A DNA stretch of 41,300 nt from Actinomycetes bacterium. Its GTDB lineage: Bacteria > Actinomycetota > Actinomycetes > S36-B12 > GCA-2699445. A model generated the notes under the pieces. The model had not been told where the DNA came from and made no database searches. It worked only from the letters and a program-made list of their open reading frames with translations. The stretch is taken from the NCBI GenBank assembly GCA_022599915.1, contig JAHZLH010000006.1:1-41300 (forward strand). Reading direction: 5' to 3'. The translations under genes were made by a program, and so were the position numbers. Positions 33,482 through 41,300 of this stretch are shown piece by piece (the first letter of the stretch is position 1; each line of letters begins with the position of its first letter).

Positions 33482-33799
33482 ATGAGCAGGCTTCTATGGA
33501 TGGGAATCGGCGCGGCCGGGGGCATCTACACCTACCGACGTGGGCAGCGCGTGTGGGATCGCGCGAAGGAGCGAGGTTGGGGCGGAAGCGCCACGCTGGT
33601 CGCTTCGGCGACGATGTCCGCGATCCAGACGGTCCGGGTTGGCATGCTCGAGCAGCAGCTAGCCGCGGTGCAGTCGGCCAATACGGCAACTGGGTCTCGG
33701 GAGAGCAGTCGCCGCGGGGTGGAGCGTGAGGCTTCGCCGGCGGACCTGGTTCCGCCTTCCCGGTCGTACCAGAGCCGCCGCGCTGTCACACTGGGCTAA
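33482..33799 (+). CDS. DUF6167-like small membrane-associated protein
   Basis: A 105-residue protein. A short hydrophobic N-terminus (MSRLLWMGIGAAGGIYTY) leads into a basic helix RRGQRVWDRAKERG, then an Ala/Ser-rich part and a Ser/Arg-rich tail. This pattern and its position directly before alaS match the DUF6167 proteins of other actinobacteria; function unknown. ATG 33482 is preferred over the longer frame from 33350 because AAGGGGA lies 5 nt upstream and the helix starts at once. Its stop overlaps the alaS start (TAATG), so it leads the alaS-ruvX-mltG-aroE operon. Confidence 0.65.
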   Translation: MSRLLWMGIGAAGGIYTYRRGQRVWDRAKERGWGGSATLVASATMSAIQTVRVGMLEQQLAAVQSANTATGSRESSRRGVEREASPADLVPPSRSYQSRRAVTLG

Positions 33800-36471
33800 T
33801 GGATTCCGCTGAGATCAGGTCGCGGTTCCTGGCATTCTTCGCTGACCGCGACCACACGGTCGTGCAGTCAGCATCGCTATTGCTGGATGATCCGACCCTG
33901 CTGTTTGTCAACGCCGGCATGGTGCCATTCAAACCGTATTTCCTCGGAGAGGCCCCGCCGCCCTATCCGCGGGCAACCTCAGTTCAAAAGTGCGTTCGAA
34001 CTCTCGATATCGAGGAAGTGGGCAAAACTACTCGGCACGCGTCGTTTTTCCAGATGGCGGGAAACTTTTCCTTCGGGGACTACTTCAAGGCGAAGGCCAT
34101 CCCGTTCGCTTGGGAGTTGCTGACTAACTCGCAGTCCGATGGTGGCTACGGATTCGATCCAGACCGGATTTGGGTAACCGTTTACCACGACGACGACGAA
34201 GCAGCAGAGATTTGGCGTCGTGACGTTGGGGTGCCAACTGAGCGAATTCAGCGGCGTGGTCAGGCGGACAACTACTGGTCGATGGGTGTGCCGGGCCCGT
34301 GCGGTCCGTGCTCAGAGATCTATTACGACCGTGGTCCCGACTTCGGTCGCGAGGGTGGTCCGGTCGTGGATGAGGACCGCTACCTCGAAGTGTGGAACTT
34401 AGTCTTCATGCAAAACGAGCGAGGAGAGGGACCCGCCAAAGAGAATTACCCGATCCTCGGCGATCTGCCCGCCAAGAACATCGATACCGGAATGGGTCTG
34501 GAACGGATGGCTGCCCTCCTACAGGGCGTCGACAATATTTATGAGATTGACACCAGCCGGGTCCTCCTCGACCGCGCCACCGAGATCAGTGGCGCCCGCT
34601 ACGGTGCAGATGCGCAGCAAGACGTGTACCTGCGCGTGGTTGCCGATCATGCCCGGACCTGCACTTTTCTGATTAACGATGGGGTAGTGCCTGGCAACGA
34701 GGGTCGCGGTCATGTGTTGCGACGACTCATGCGTCGGGTCATCCGAAATATGCGGCTACTCGGTGCCAGCGAACCGGTGATGTCGCAGCTGGTAGGTGCG
34801 ACGGTATCCGCCATGGCGCCGCAATACCCCGAGTTGGAACGTGAACAGCGTCGAATCGACACGGTAGCCGCCACCGAGGAGGAGGCCTTCCTACGTACCC
34901 TCAAGGCGGGCAATCAGGTCTTTGACCTCGCGGTGGCCGACTCCCGCAGCTCCGGCAGCACGCAACTGGACGGCGATCGCGCTTTCCAGCTGCACGACAC
35001 TCATGGCTTTCCGATCGAACTCACGCTGGAGATGGCTGCCGAGCAGGGACTGAGTGTGGACGCGGATGGCTTTCGCCGCCTCATGGCCGAACAAAAAGAA
35101 CGAGCCAAGGCCGATGCCCGCGCTCGCAAAGCCGGGCTCACCCCGGCCACTATTTATCGGTCAGTACTGGAACGGTCCGGTGCGACAGATTTCACTGGCT
35201 ACACCGAGACCGAAACGCAAGGTGCGATCGTGGGGCTGTTGCGGGACGGCGATGACGTCGCAGAGGTGACTCAGGGCGACGAGGTCGAAGTTGTACTGGA
35301 TCGCACGCCGTTTTACGCCGAGGGTGGCGGCCAGTTGGGTGACCACGGTCGGATCGTGACCGAGGACGGTTCGGTAGTGGATGTTTACGACGTCCAAAGC
35401 CCGGTTCCCGGTCTGTTTGTGCATCGCGGCACCGTCGCAGCAGGCGAGTTGCGCAGAGGAGAAACCGCGCTCGGCGAAATCGATGCCAGCCGACGAGCCG
35501 GCATCAGTCGTGCTCACACAGCCACCCACATGATTCACAAGGCGTTCCGAGAAATGCTCGGTGAGACCGCAACACAGATGGGCTCCGAGAACGCTCCGGG
35601 ACGCTTGCGGTTCGATTTTCCCAGCCCAGGCCCCATTCCCGAGACGGTGCTGACGGACGCTGAAGCGCTAGTAAACGACGTGCTGCAGGACGACCTGAAA
35701 GTGTCGGCAGCTCAGATGAGCCAGGACGAGGCGGTAGCACTGGGTGCCATGGCGCTGTTCGGCGAAAAGTATGGTGATGTCGTTCGAGTGGTGTCGGTGG
35801 GGGACTGGGCCCACGAACTATGTGGCGGCACTCATGCCCGCACCAGCGGTCAGTTGGGCGTAGTCAAGTTTCTGTCGGAGTCCTCGATCGGGGCCGGGGT
35901 TCGGCGAGTAGAGGCACTTGTCGGCGCTGATGCGTACCGGTTCCTCGCCAAGGAGCACCACCTGATGTCGCAGATCTCGCAACTCGTCAAAGCGCCGAGT
36001 GAAGAGGTGCCAGATCGGGTTGCGGGCATGATTCAGCGACTCAAGGAAGCGGAAAAGGAACTCGAACAGATCCGTAAGACGCAAATGTTGTCCCAAGTCG
36101 AGTCGATGATGGGTAGCGGGAATGACATTGGCCCCTACCGAATCTGGACCGTGCGGGCCCCGGATGGCCTGTCCGGTGGCGACCTACGACAACTCGTGAC
36201 TCGTGCTCGTGACTTAGCCAATCCCGAACGATCGGTCGGATTGCTGGTCGCCACTGCAGACGACGGCAAGATCTCGCTGGCGGCGGCAGTGAATCAACGG
36301 GGCCAAGACGCTGGACTGTCAGCTAGGGAATTGCTGGCTGCTGCGCTACCCGCGGTCGACGGTCGCGGCGGTGGAAAAGTCGATATGGCGCAGGGCGGTG
36401 GCAGCAAACCGGAGGGGCTAGAGGACGCCTTTACTGCGGTTCGCGACTTCGTAGCGGGCCGCGTCAAGTGA
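33799..36471 (+). CDS. alaS: Alanine--tRNA ligase
   Basis: Charges tRNA-Ala; full length at 890 residues. Catalytic domain (1 to about 250) with FVNAGMVPFKPYF and the TRHASFFQMAGNFSFGDYFK block; tRNA-binding domain to about 460; editing domain (about 480-710) with the zinc ligands H573, H577 (HTATH) and C675, H679 (CGGTH), so mischarged Ser/Gly can be removed; C-Ala domain with DHHA1-type GGGGK-like ending (GRGGGKVDMAQGGG). It overlaps the DUF6167-like gene upstream and ruvX downstream (GTGA). Confidence 0.98.
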   Translation: MDSAEIRSRFLAFFADRDHTVVQSASLLLDDPTLLFVNAGMVPFKPYFLGEAPPPYPRATSVQKCVRTLDIEEVGKTTRHASFFQMAGNFSFGDYFKAKAIPFAWELLTNSQSDGGYGFDPDRIWVTVYHDDDEAAEIWRRDVGVPTERIQRRGQADNYWSMGVPGPCGPCSEIYYDRGPDFGREGGPVVDEDRYLEVWNLVFMQNERGEGPAKENYPILGDLPAKNIDTGMGLERMAALLQGVDNIYEIDTSRVLLDRATEISGARYGADAQQDVYLRVVADHARTCTFLINDGVVPGNEGRGHVLRRLMRRVIRNMRLLGASEPVMSQLVGATVSAMAPQYPELEREQRRIDTVAATEEEAFLRTLKAGNQVFDLAVADSRSSGSTQLDGDRAFQLHDTHGFPIELTLEMAAEQGLSVDADGFRRLMAEQKERAKADARARKAGLTPATIYRSVLERSGATDFTGYTETETQGAIVGLLRDGDDVAEVTQGDEVEVVLDRTPFYAEGGGQLGDHGRIVTEDGSVVDVYDVQSPVPGLFVHRGTVAAGELRRGETALGEIDASRRAGISRAHTATHMIHKAFREMLGETATQMGSENAPGRLRFDFPSPGPIPETVLTDAEALVNDVLQDDLKVSAAQMSQDEAVALGAMALFGEKYGDVVRVVSVGDWAHELCGGTHARTSGQLGVVKFLSESSIGAGVRRVEALVGADAYRFLAKEHHLMSQISQLVKAPSEEVPDRVAGMIQRLKEAEKELEQIRKTQMLSQVESMMGSGNDIGPYRIWTVRAPDGLSGGDLRQLVTRARDLANPERSVGLLVATADDGKISLAAAVNQRGQDAGLSARELLAAALPAVDGRGGGKVDMAQGGGSKPEGLEDAFTAVRDFVAGRVK

Positions 36472-36938
36472 CTCTTGCAGTTGCCATGCTGGGTGTGGAC
36501 GTAGGGACAGTGCGTATCGGGATCGCAGCCTGTGGGGCAGGGGTGTCGCTGGCGGTACCGGTGGAAACCGTGCCACGCGGCGAAGGTGACCTCGCGCGAA
36601 TTGCCACGATTGCTCAGGAACGCCAGGCCCGAGTTATCTTTGTCGGAGACCCGATTACCTTGTCTGGCGATGTCGGTCCAGCAGCTGTTGCGGCACGCCA
36701 GTTCGCGGCTGACCTGGCGATTGTTGTCCCTGACGCGGAGGTGCGCATGGTGGATGAACGGCTTTCGACGGCCCAATCTGCTCGTTCGCTGGCGGCGGCA
36801 GGGCGCGACACGCGACAGGCCCGAAATGTCGTTGATCAGGCAGCAGCGACGGCAATCTTGCAGAATGCAGTAGATGCGGAATCCGAAACCGGCCGCCTAG
36901 CCGGTTATCCGCTGTCGAAGTCGGAGAAAAAGACATGA
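36468..36938 (+). CDS. ruvX: RuvX/YqgF family nuclease
   Basis: A 156-residue RNase H-fold protein. The family is tied to 16S rRNA 5' end maturation and, in mycobacteria, to Holliday junction resolution. Acidic active-site residues are D11 (GVDVGTVRIG), the Glu of VDERLST (about 99-101) and the Asp of VVDQAAA (about 122). The GDPITLSGDVG loop replaces the more common GLPxxxxG. It overlaps alaS at the start and mltG at the end, the order common to many actinobacteria. Confidence 0.93.
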   Translation: MTLAVAMLGVDVGTVRIGIAACGAGVSLAVPVETVPRGEGDLARIATIAQERQARVIFVGDPITLSGDVGPAAVAARQFAADLAIVVPDAEVRMVDERLSTAQSARSLAAAGRDTRQARNVVDQAAATAILQNAVDAESETGRLAGYPLSKSEKKT

Positions 36939-38110
36939 GCAACGTTGGCCTCTCGATGCAGGAAACCCCATCGGGGGGTGACCCGCGGCCACCGAAGTCT
37001 AAGAAGAAGCGCCGCCGACAAAAAGGCCGTTCCGGAGCGGTGATAGTGGTGTCATTGGTCGTACTGCTCGGTGCTGGTGCAGTGGTCGGCTACTTCGGAT
37101 ACCAATTGCTCGGCAGGGTGCAGGCGTCGGCGCCAGTAGCCGATTACCCCGGACCTGGCGAGGGCGAAGTCGTCATCGAGATTCTCAAGGGCGAGACGCT
37201 GACTGATGTTGGCGTAACCCTGGCTGATGCTGATGTGGTCGCTTCGGTGCCGGCATTCACCAACGCTGCGTTAGCGGAACCCGACGCCACCGGAATCATG
37301 CCCGGTCGGTACGCCATGCTGCAGAAGATGTCGGGTGAAGGAGCCGTGCAACGGCTGCTCGATCCGGCCGCCAGCAACATCAACACTGTTGTTATCCCCG
37401 AAGGGCTGCGGACAGATCAAGTGGTGGCGATCTTGGCGAAAGAGACCTCAGGTAGCAAGAAACAGTTCGACAAGGTCATCCAGGACCCCACAGCCTTGCC
37501 ACTACCGGACTGGGCCCGTGGCACCGGTGAAGCCCGTGCTGAGGGTTTCTTATTCCCCGCCACGTACGAGTTCGACAAGCAGGAGAAGCCCAAGCAGATC
37601 CTGAACGTCATGGTGGACAAGTTCAATACAGTTGCCGAAGAGATTGATTTCGTCAACCGGGCCAAGTCGCTGGGCTACAGTCCCTACGAAGTATTGACGG
37701 TTGCCTCGCTAGTGCAGGCGGAAGCGCCGCCGGAGGACTTCGGCAAGGTGTCTCGAGTGGTCTACAACAGGCTGGAACCAGATACCTGGGGCGGCACCTA
37801 CGGCTACCTGGGCTTCGATTCGACGGTGAACTACATACTGAAACAGTCAGAAATCAACCTGACCGAGTCTGACCGGGCGATCAACTCCCCGTACAACACC
37901 TTCACTGAGCAGCATCAAGGGTTGACGCCGACTCCGATCAATAACCCAGGTGAGGCTGCGATGGAGGCCGCGTTAGATCCGCCAGACGGCAACTGGCTGT
38001 ACTTCGTGACCACCAATCCGGACACTGGCAAGACGAAGTTCACCGACGACTACAACGTATTCCTTGGTTACCAGGACGAGTTCGAGGCCTGGCTGCGCGA
38101 GAACCAGTGA
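36935..38110 (+). CDS. mltG: Endolytic murein transglycosylase MltG
   Basis: Cleaves nascent peptidoglycan glycan strands at the outer face of the membrane and may set strand length. A 391-residue protein with a Lys/Arg-rich cytoplasmic start (about 20-32), one membrane helix (about 33-57), a LysM-like part (about 70-130) and the YceG domain. The catalytic Glu is E263 in SLVQAE, where most relatives have IxExE; the downstream segment SRVVYNRL and TPINNPGEAAMEAALDP are typical. It overlaps ruvX (ATGA) and aroE (TGATG). Confidence 0.94.
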   Translation: MSNVGLSMQETPSGGDPRPPKSKKKRRRQKGRSGAVIVVSLVVLLGAGAVVGYFGYQLLGRVQASAPVADYPGPGEGEVVIEILKGETLTDVGVTLADADVVASVPAFTNAALAEPDATGIMPGRYAMLQKMSGEGAVQRLLDPAASNINTVVIPEGLRTDQVVAILAKETSGSKKQFDKVIQDPTALPLPDWARGTGEARAEGFLFPATYEFDKQEKPKQILNVMVDKFNTVAEEIDFVNRAKSLGYSPYEVLTVASLVQAEAPPEDFGKVSRVVYNRLEPDTWGGTYGYLGFDSTVNYILKQSEINLTESDRAINSPYNTFTEQHQGLTPTPINNPGEAAMEAALDPPDGNWLYFVTTNPDTGKTKFTDDYNVFLGYQDEFEAWLRENQ

Positions 38111-38949
38111 TGCGTCGGGCTGCCGTTCTCGGTCACCCGATCTCGCATAGCCTCAGCCCAGTACTACACCGGGCTGCCTACGCCGAGTTGGGTTTGGACT
38201 GGAGTTACGAAGCGATAGACGTCACGAGTGAGCAGTTGGCTGATTTCTTGGCCAAATTGGACATTTCGTGGGCGGGCTTGTCGCTCACTATGCCGCTAAA
38301 ACAATCTGTGCTGCCATTCTTGGTGGAAAGTTCCGCAACTGTGGCCGCAGCCGGGGGCGCCAACACCGTGTTGATCACGGATGCTGGACTTGTCGGTGAC
38401 AACACTGATGTATTCGGAATCGTTGCCGCGCTGAGAGAACACCGCGACTATCGGCCGCCACGAACTTTCGGCATCATCGGCGCTGGAGCAACCGCTGCCG
38501 CCGCCATGGTGGCTGCCGCTGAACTGGGTGTCGACCGGGTCAGGGTGAGTGCTCGCCGGATAGCACCTGCGGAGGATCTCGCGAACAGGGGACGCCAACT
38601 GGGGCTGACAGTGGAAACGGTGGAGTGGGATCGGGTCCAGCAGGCTCTTGCTAGTGACACGATCGTGGTCACCTTACCGGGCGATGCGGCCGCGAGCCTC
38701 ATATCGGCGATACCTACTGGACCGGGTGTCTTGCTGGACGTCACCTACCACCCCTGGCCGACCTCGTTGGCAACGGCATGGGAGCAGCGGGGCGGCAGCG
38801 TCGTCCCAGGGCATCAAATGCTGCTGTGGCAGGCCGCACGTCAGGTTGAGCTGATGACAGGACATCCGGCGCCGGTTGCCAGCATGGCTGCGGCGATGCG
38901 AGAGGCATTCCGCGTGCAAGATCCGGCACAAAGTAACGGAAACGGATAG
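38110..38949 (+). CDS. aroE: Shikimate dehydrogenase
   Basis: Reduces 3-dehydroshikimate to shikimate in aromatic amino acid synthesis, normally with NADPH. A 279-residue protein. Substrate-binding half: GHPISHSLSPVLH, with catalytic K64 (TMPLK) and D100 (NTDVFG). The cofactor half has a glycine-rich loop GAGATAAAAM (about 122-131), and the GHQMLLWQAARQ helix closes the site. ATG 38110 overlaps the mltG stop; a GTG three bases earlier is possible. It is the last gene of the alaS-ruvX-mltG-aroE run; a short gap precedes pilB. Confidence 0.94.
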   Translation: MRRAAVLGHPISHSLSPVLHRAAYAELGLDWSYEAIDVTSEQLADFLAKLDISWAGLSLTMPLKQSVLPFLVESSATVAAAGGANTVLITDAGLVGDNTDVFGIVAALREHRDYRPPRTFGIIGAGATAAAAMVAAAELGVDRVRVSARRIAPAEDLANRGRQLGLTVETVEWDRVQQALASDTIVVTLPGDAAASLISAIPTGPGVLLDVTYHPWPTSLATAWEQRGGSVVPGHQMLLWQAARQVELMTGHPAPVASMAAAMREAFRVQDPAQSNGNG

Positions 38950-39005
38950 TCTCAAGTAATCACCGGCGTCTGCCGATGTACCTGTGGGATAGACCGGAGG
39001 TTGAC

Positions 39006-40670
39006 ATGGCTCAGTTAGGCGAAATTCTTGTCGCTGACGGTGTCATCAGCGACCAGCAACTACAGGGTGCCATGCAGGTGCAGCAGGAGACCGGAAAAAT
39101 GTTGGGCCGGGTCCTCGTCGACGAGGGGCTACTGAGCGAACCGCAGCTGGTCAAGGCATTGGCGGAGCAAATTGGCCTGCCGTTCATTGATCTCAGTGAA
39201 ACCATGGTGGACGCTGCCGTCATCGCTCGGATTCCCGGTCAAGTGTGCCGCAGTCATCGCGTTTTGCCGATCTCGATCGAGGGCAACCGATTGATTTTGG
39301 CGATGAGTGATCCAGGCAACGTAGTGGCTCGGGATGACATTCGCACTCGCACCGGTCTGGATGTTCGGATCGTGGTGGCGACAGCGAGTGATATTGACGC
39401 TGCGATTGATCGGTTCTACCGGGCCGATTCCGATCTCGATGACCTCACCACGGCGATTGACGTAGAACAAGAGCAGCAGGCGCTGGACTCGGTCCGCGAA
39501 GTCGTTGAGGACGCCCCCATCGTCAAGTTCGTCAACCTGCTGATCACCCAGGGGATCATGGACGGTGCCAGCGACATCCACTTAGAGCCCAACGAGCATG
39601 ACCTACTCGTCCGATTCCGGATCGACGGGGTGCTACACGAGATGATGCACTCACCCAAGGCCATCCACACCGGCGTCGTCAGCCGGCTAAAGATCATGGC
39701 GGAAATGAATATCGCGGAGCGACGAATCCCACAAGATGGTCGGCTGTCGGTCAATACGCAGGGCAAAAAGGTGGATCTGCGGATCGCGACACTACCGACC
39801 GTGTGGGGCGAGAAAGTCGTCATGCGAATCCTCGATAACAGCACGGCGCAACTAGACCTGGCCAAACTTGGCTTCAGCCAGAGCAACTACGATCGCTTCT
39901 CCGAGTCGTTTCACAAGCCCTACGGCATGATCTTGGTGACGGGACCGACGGGTTCGGGCAAGTCCACGACTTTGTATTCGGCGCTTAACGTCATCTCACG
40001 ACCCGAGGTCAACATCATCACGGTGGAAGATCCAGTGGAGTACCGACTCAACGGGATCAACCAGGTGCAGGTGAACCATAAAGCCGGGCTGACATTCGCG
40101 TCATCGTTGAAGTCGATCCTTCGTTCAGACCCAGACGTGGTCCTGATCGGTGAGATTCGGGACTACGAAACCGCACAGATCGCCATTGAAGCCGCGTTGA
40201 CAGGTCACTTAGTGCTGACGACGCTGCACACCAATGATGCGCCCAGTTCGGTGACTCGACTGACCGAAATGGGGGTCGAGCCCTTCTTGGTGGGATCTGC
40301 ACTGGATTGCGTGCTCGCCCAGCGATTAGCGCGGCGGCTGTGCACCTCTTGCCGGGAGGAGTACAAACCCACCCCGGAGACGCTGGACACTGCGCGGTTC
40401 CCGTGGGATCCAGCTGGTCCGGTGCCGATGTTGTTCCGCGCGGTGGGATGCGTGAAGTGCGCCAACACTGGCTATAAGGGCCGAATTGCGCTGCATGAGG
40501 TGATGCAGGTCGGCGAAACTATCGAACGGCTCTCAGTAGAACGTGCTAGCAATGCTGATATCACCGCGGCAGCGAAGGCAGAAGGTATGCGTCCGCTGCG
40601 ACTCGATGGCATGGACAAAGTGCTAGCCGGGATGACTTCCTTGGACGAAGTGCTCCGGGTAGCGATATAA
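39006..40670 (+). CDS. pilB: Type IV pilus assembly ATPase PilB with MshEN domain
   Basis: Hexameric motor for pilus extension, 554 residues, cytoplasmic. N-terminal MshEN/T2SSE_N domain: two 24-residue units at 3-26 and 32-55 separated by 5 residues, matching the c-di-GMP-binding repeat layout, but the leading Arg is Gln and Met. Core: Walker A GPTGSGKST (K319), Walker B region DPDVVLIGEIRD, and a zinc-binding set C446-x2-C449 and C482-x2-C485 typical of PilB/GspE. ATG 39006 with GGAGGT 6 nt upstream is chosen over the longer frame from 38976. It could be named GspE, but the pilT gene that follows favours a type IV pilus. Confidence 0.93.
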   Translation: MAQLGEILVADGVISDQQLQGAMQVQQETGKMLGRVLVDEGLLSEPQLVKALAEQIGLPFIDLSETMVDAAVIARIPGQVCRSHRVLPISIEGNRLILAMSDPGNVVARDDIRTRTGLDVRIVVATASDIDAAIDRFYRADSDLDDLTTAIDVEQEQQALDSVREVVEDAPIVKFVNLLITQGIMDGASDIHLEPNEHDLLVRFRIDGVLHEMMHSPKAIHTGVVSRLKIMAEMNIAERRIPQDGRLSVNTQGKKVDLRIATLPTVWGEKVVMRILDNSTAQLDLAKLGFSQSNYDRFSESFHKPYGMILVTGPTGSGKSTTLYSALNVISRPEVNIITVEDPVEYRLNGINQVQVNHKAGLTFASSLKSILRSDPDVVLIGEIRDYETAQIAIEAALTGHLVLTTLHTNDAPSSVTRLTEMGVEPFLVGSALDCVLAQRLARRLCTSCREEYKPTPETLDTARFPWDPAGPVPMLFRAVGCVKCANTGYKGRIALHEVMQVGETIERLSVERASNADITAAAKAEGMRPLRLDGMDKVLAGMTSLDEVLRVAI

Positions 40671-40728
40671 GCCGATTCAAGGTTTGGTCGAAAATAGCCG
40701 ATCTGACCTAGAGGGCTGGAGGTAAGGA

Positions 40729-41300
40729 ATGACTGCGCAACCGCAATCGGGAAATGCGCCCGCTGCAGAGGATCAGCAGGGCGTTGTGCCGCGACTCGCG
40801 CCGCCGGTAGCGACCCAACCGGCCCCGCCGGCTCCCGGTGCCACGCCAACAGCGCCTGGCGCTGTGCCTGCAGCCGCGCCGCCTGCCCCGGGTACAGCTC
40901 CCGCAGGACAGCAGCCGCCGGCACCACAACCTGGGGCCGCTCAGGCGCAACAGGCCGCACCAGCTGCACCCACTGCGTTGGGTAGGAGTGCGCCCCTCAC
41001 GGCCCCGGTGGCAACGCCGGTATCAGCACCCTCACAGCAAAACGACGCTGCGACTGCCATGGGCAGGGCTATGCCGCAGTCGACCAACGTAGGCGACGTT
41101 TCGATCAGTGAGCCTTCTGTTGATGACGCTGCCTATGCGCGGGCCTCAACGGAAGCCAAGACTGAAGAGCACGACATCTCGCTGCCAGAGGTGTTGGACG
41201 CCATGATGGATGCGGGTGCTTCGGATCTGCATCTCACCATCGGTACGCGGCCGATGATCCGAGTTCGCGGTGGCTTGCGGGAACTTGAAGAGTTTCCGGA
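40729..41300 (+). CDS. pilT: Type IV pilus retraction ATPase PilT, 3' end outside window
   Basis: The first 190 codons of a gene running off the window. GGAGG lies 6 nt before the ATG. Residues 1 to about 125 are extremely Ala/Pro/Gln-rich; a short acidic part follows, and from about residue 152 the sequence (LPEVLDAMMDAG, then ASDLHLTIG and RPMIRVRGGL) is the start of a PilT-type ATPase. The motor core with Walker motifs would lie beyond the edge. Normal PilT begins almost at once with this core, so the extension of about 150 residues is unusual. It lies 58 bp after pilB. Confidence 0.87.
   Translation, partial: MTAQPQSGNAPAAEDQQGVVPRLAPPVATQPAPPAPGATPTAPGAVPAAAPPAPGTAPAGQQPPAPQPGAAQAQQAAPAAPTALGRSAPLTAPVATPVSAPSQQNDAATAMGRAMPQSTNVGDVSISEPSVDDAAYARASTEAKTEEHDISLPEVLDAMMDAGASDLHLTIGTRPMIRVRGGLRELEEFP

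Overview
The window is a chromosomal segment from an actinobacterium (Actinomycetota). It carries the phosphatidylinositol-mannoside cluster (thrS, HIT protein, pgsA, acyltransferase, pimA). Next come the gene orders pdxS-pdxT-yebC-ruvCAB-secDF-rel-DUF349 and rarA-(DUF6167-like)-alaS-ruvX-mltG-aroE, both typical of that phylum. The DNA looks moderately GC-rich by eye (not counted), and genes often start with GTG and overlap by ATGA or GTGA. I cannot name a genus; an environmental, probably aquatic lineage is only a guess. No rRNA, tRNA, CRISPR array or prophage was seen.

Region 1 (1-3.6 kb) is the accessory part. It holds the 3' end of a GH18 glycosidase-like gene, a 394-bp internally deleted IS3-family element with both ends, and a loosely packed stretch with a possible 13-residue Cys-rich peptide. 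After these come two integral membrane protein genes (DUF1772-like and DUF2306-like) with a 51-residue membrane peptide gene between them on the minus strand.

Region 2 (3.6-16.8 kb) begins with thrS and the HIT gene. An orphan OmpR-type response regulator and a convergent EF-G-like GTPase then interrupt the cluster. It continues with PI-phosphate synthase, PIM acyltransferase, PimA, a LemA-like protein, the PLP synthase pair PdxS/PdxT, YebC, and a WS/DGAT acyltransferase with a histone-H1-like lysine-rich repeat tail.

Region 3 (16.8-25.9 kb) is ruvC-ruvA-ruvB behind a good LexA-type SOS box, then secD-secF (no yajC), then rel (no apt before it). A convergent minus-strand pair follows: a DUF349 protein and a 60-residue membrane protein that looks like the anchor of the usual actinobacterial cyclophilin without its enzyme domain.

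Region 4 (25.9-38.9 kb) has an MBL-fold hydrolase overlapping hisS, aspS of the predicted non-discriminating type, rarA, a membrane GGDEF-EAL protein (intact cyclase and I-site motifs, degraded EAL), a DUF6167-like protein, and the overlapping run alaS-ruvX-mltG-aroE.

Region 5 (38.9 kb to the end) starts a type IV pilus locus: pilB with an N-terminal MshEN-type domain, then pilT with a roughly 150-residue Ala/Pro-rich extension, cut by the window edge. The GGDEF protein and the MshEN domain suggest, but do not prove, c-di-GMP control of pili. Most of the window is conserved housekeeping; I found no clearly new multi-gene system. The most unusual items are the WS/DGAT tail, the Cys-rich mini-ORF, the catalytic-domain-less cyclophilin anchor and the c-di-GMP/pilus pair.
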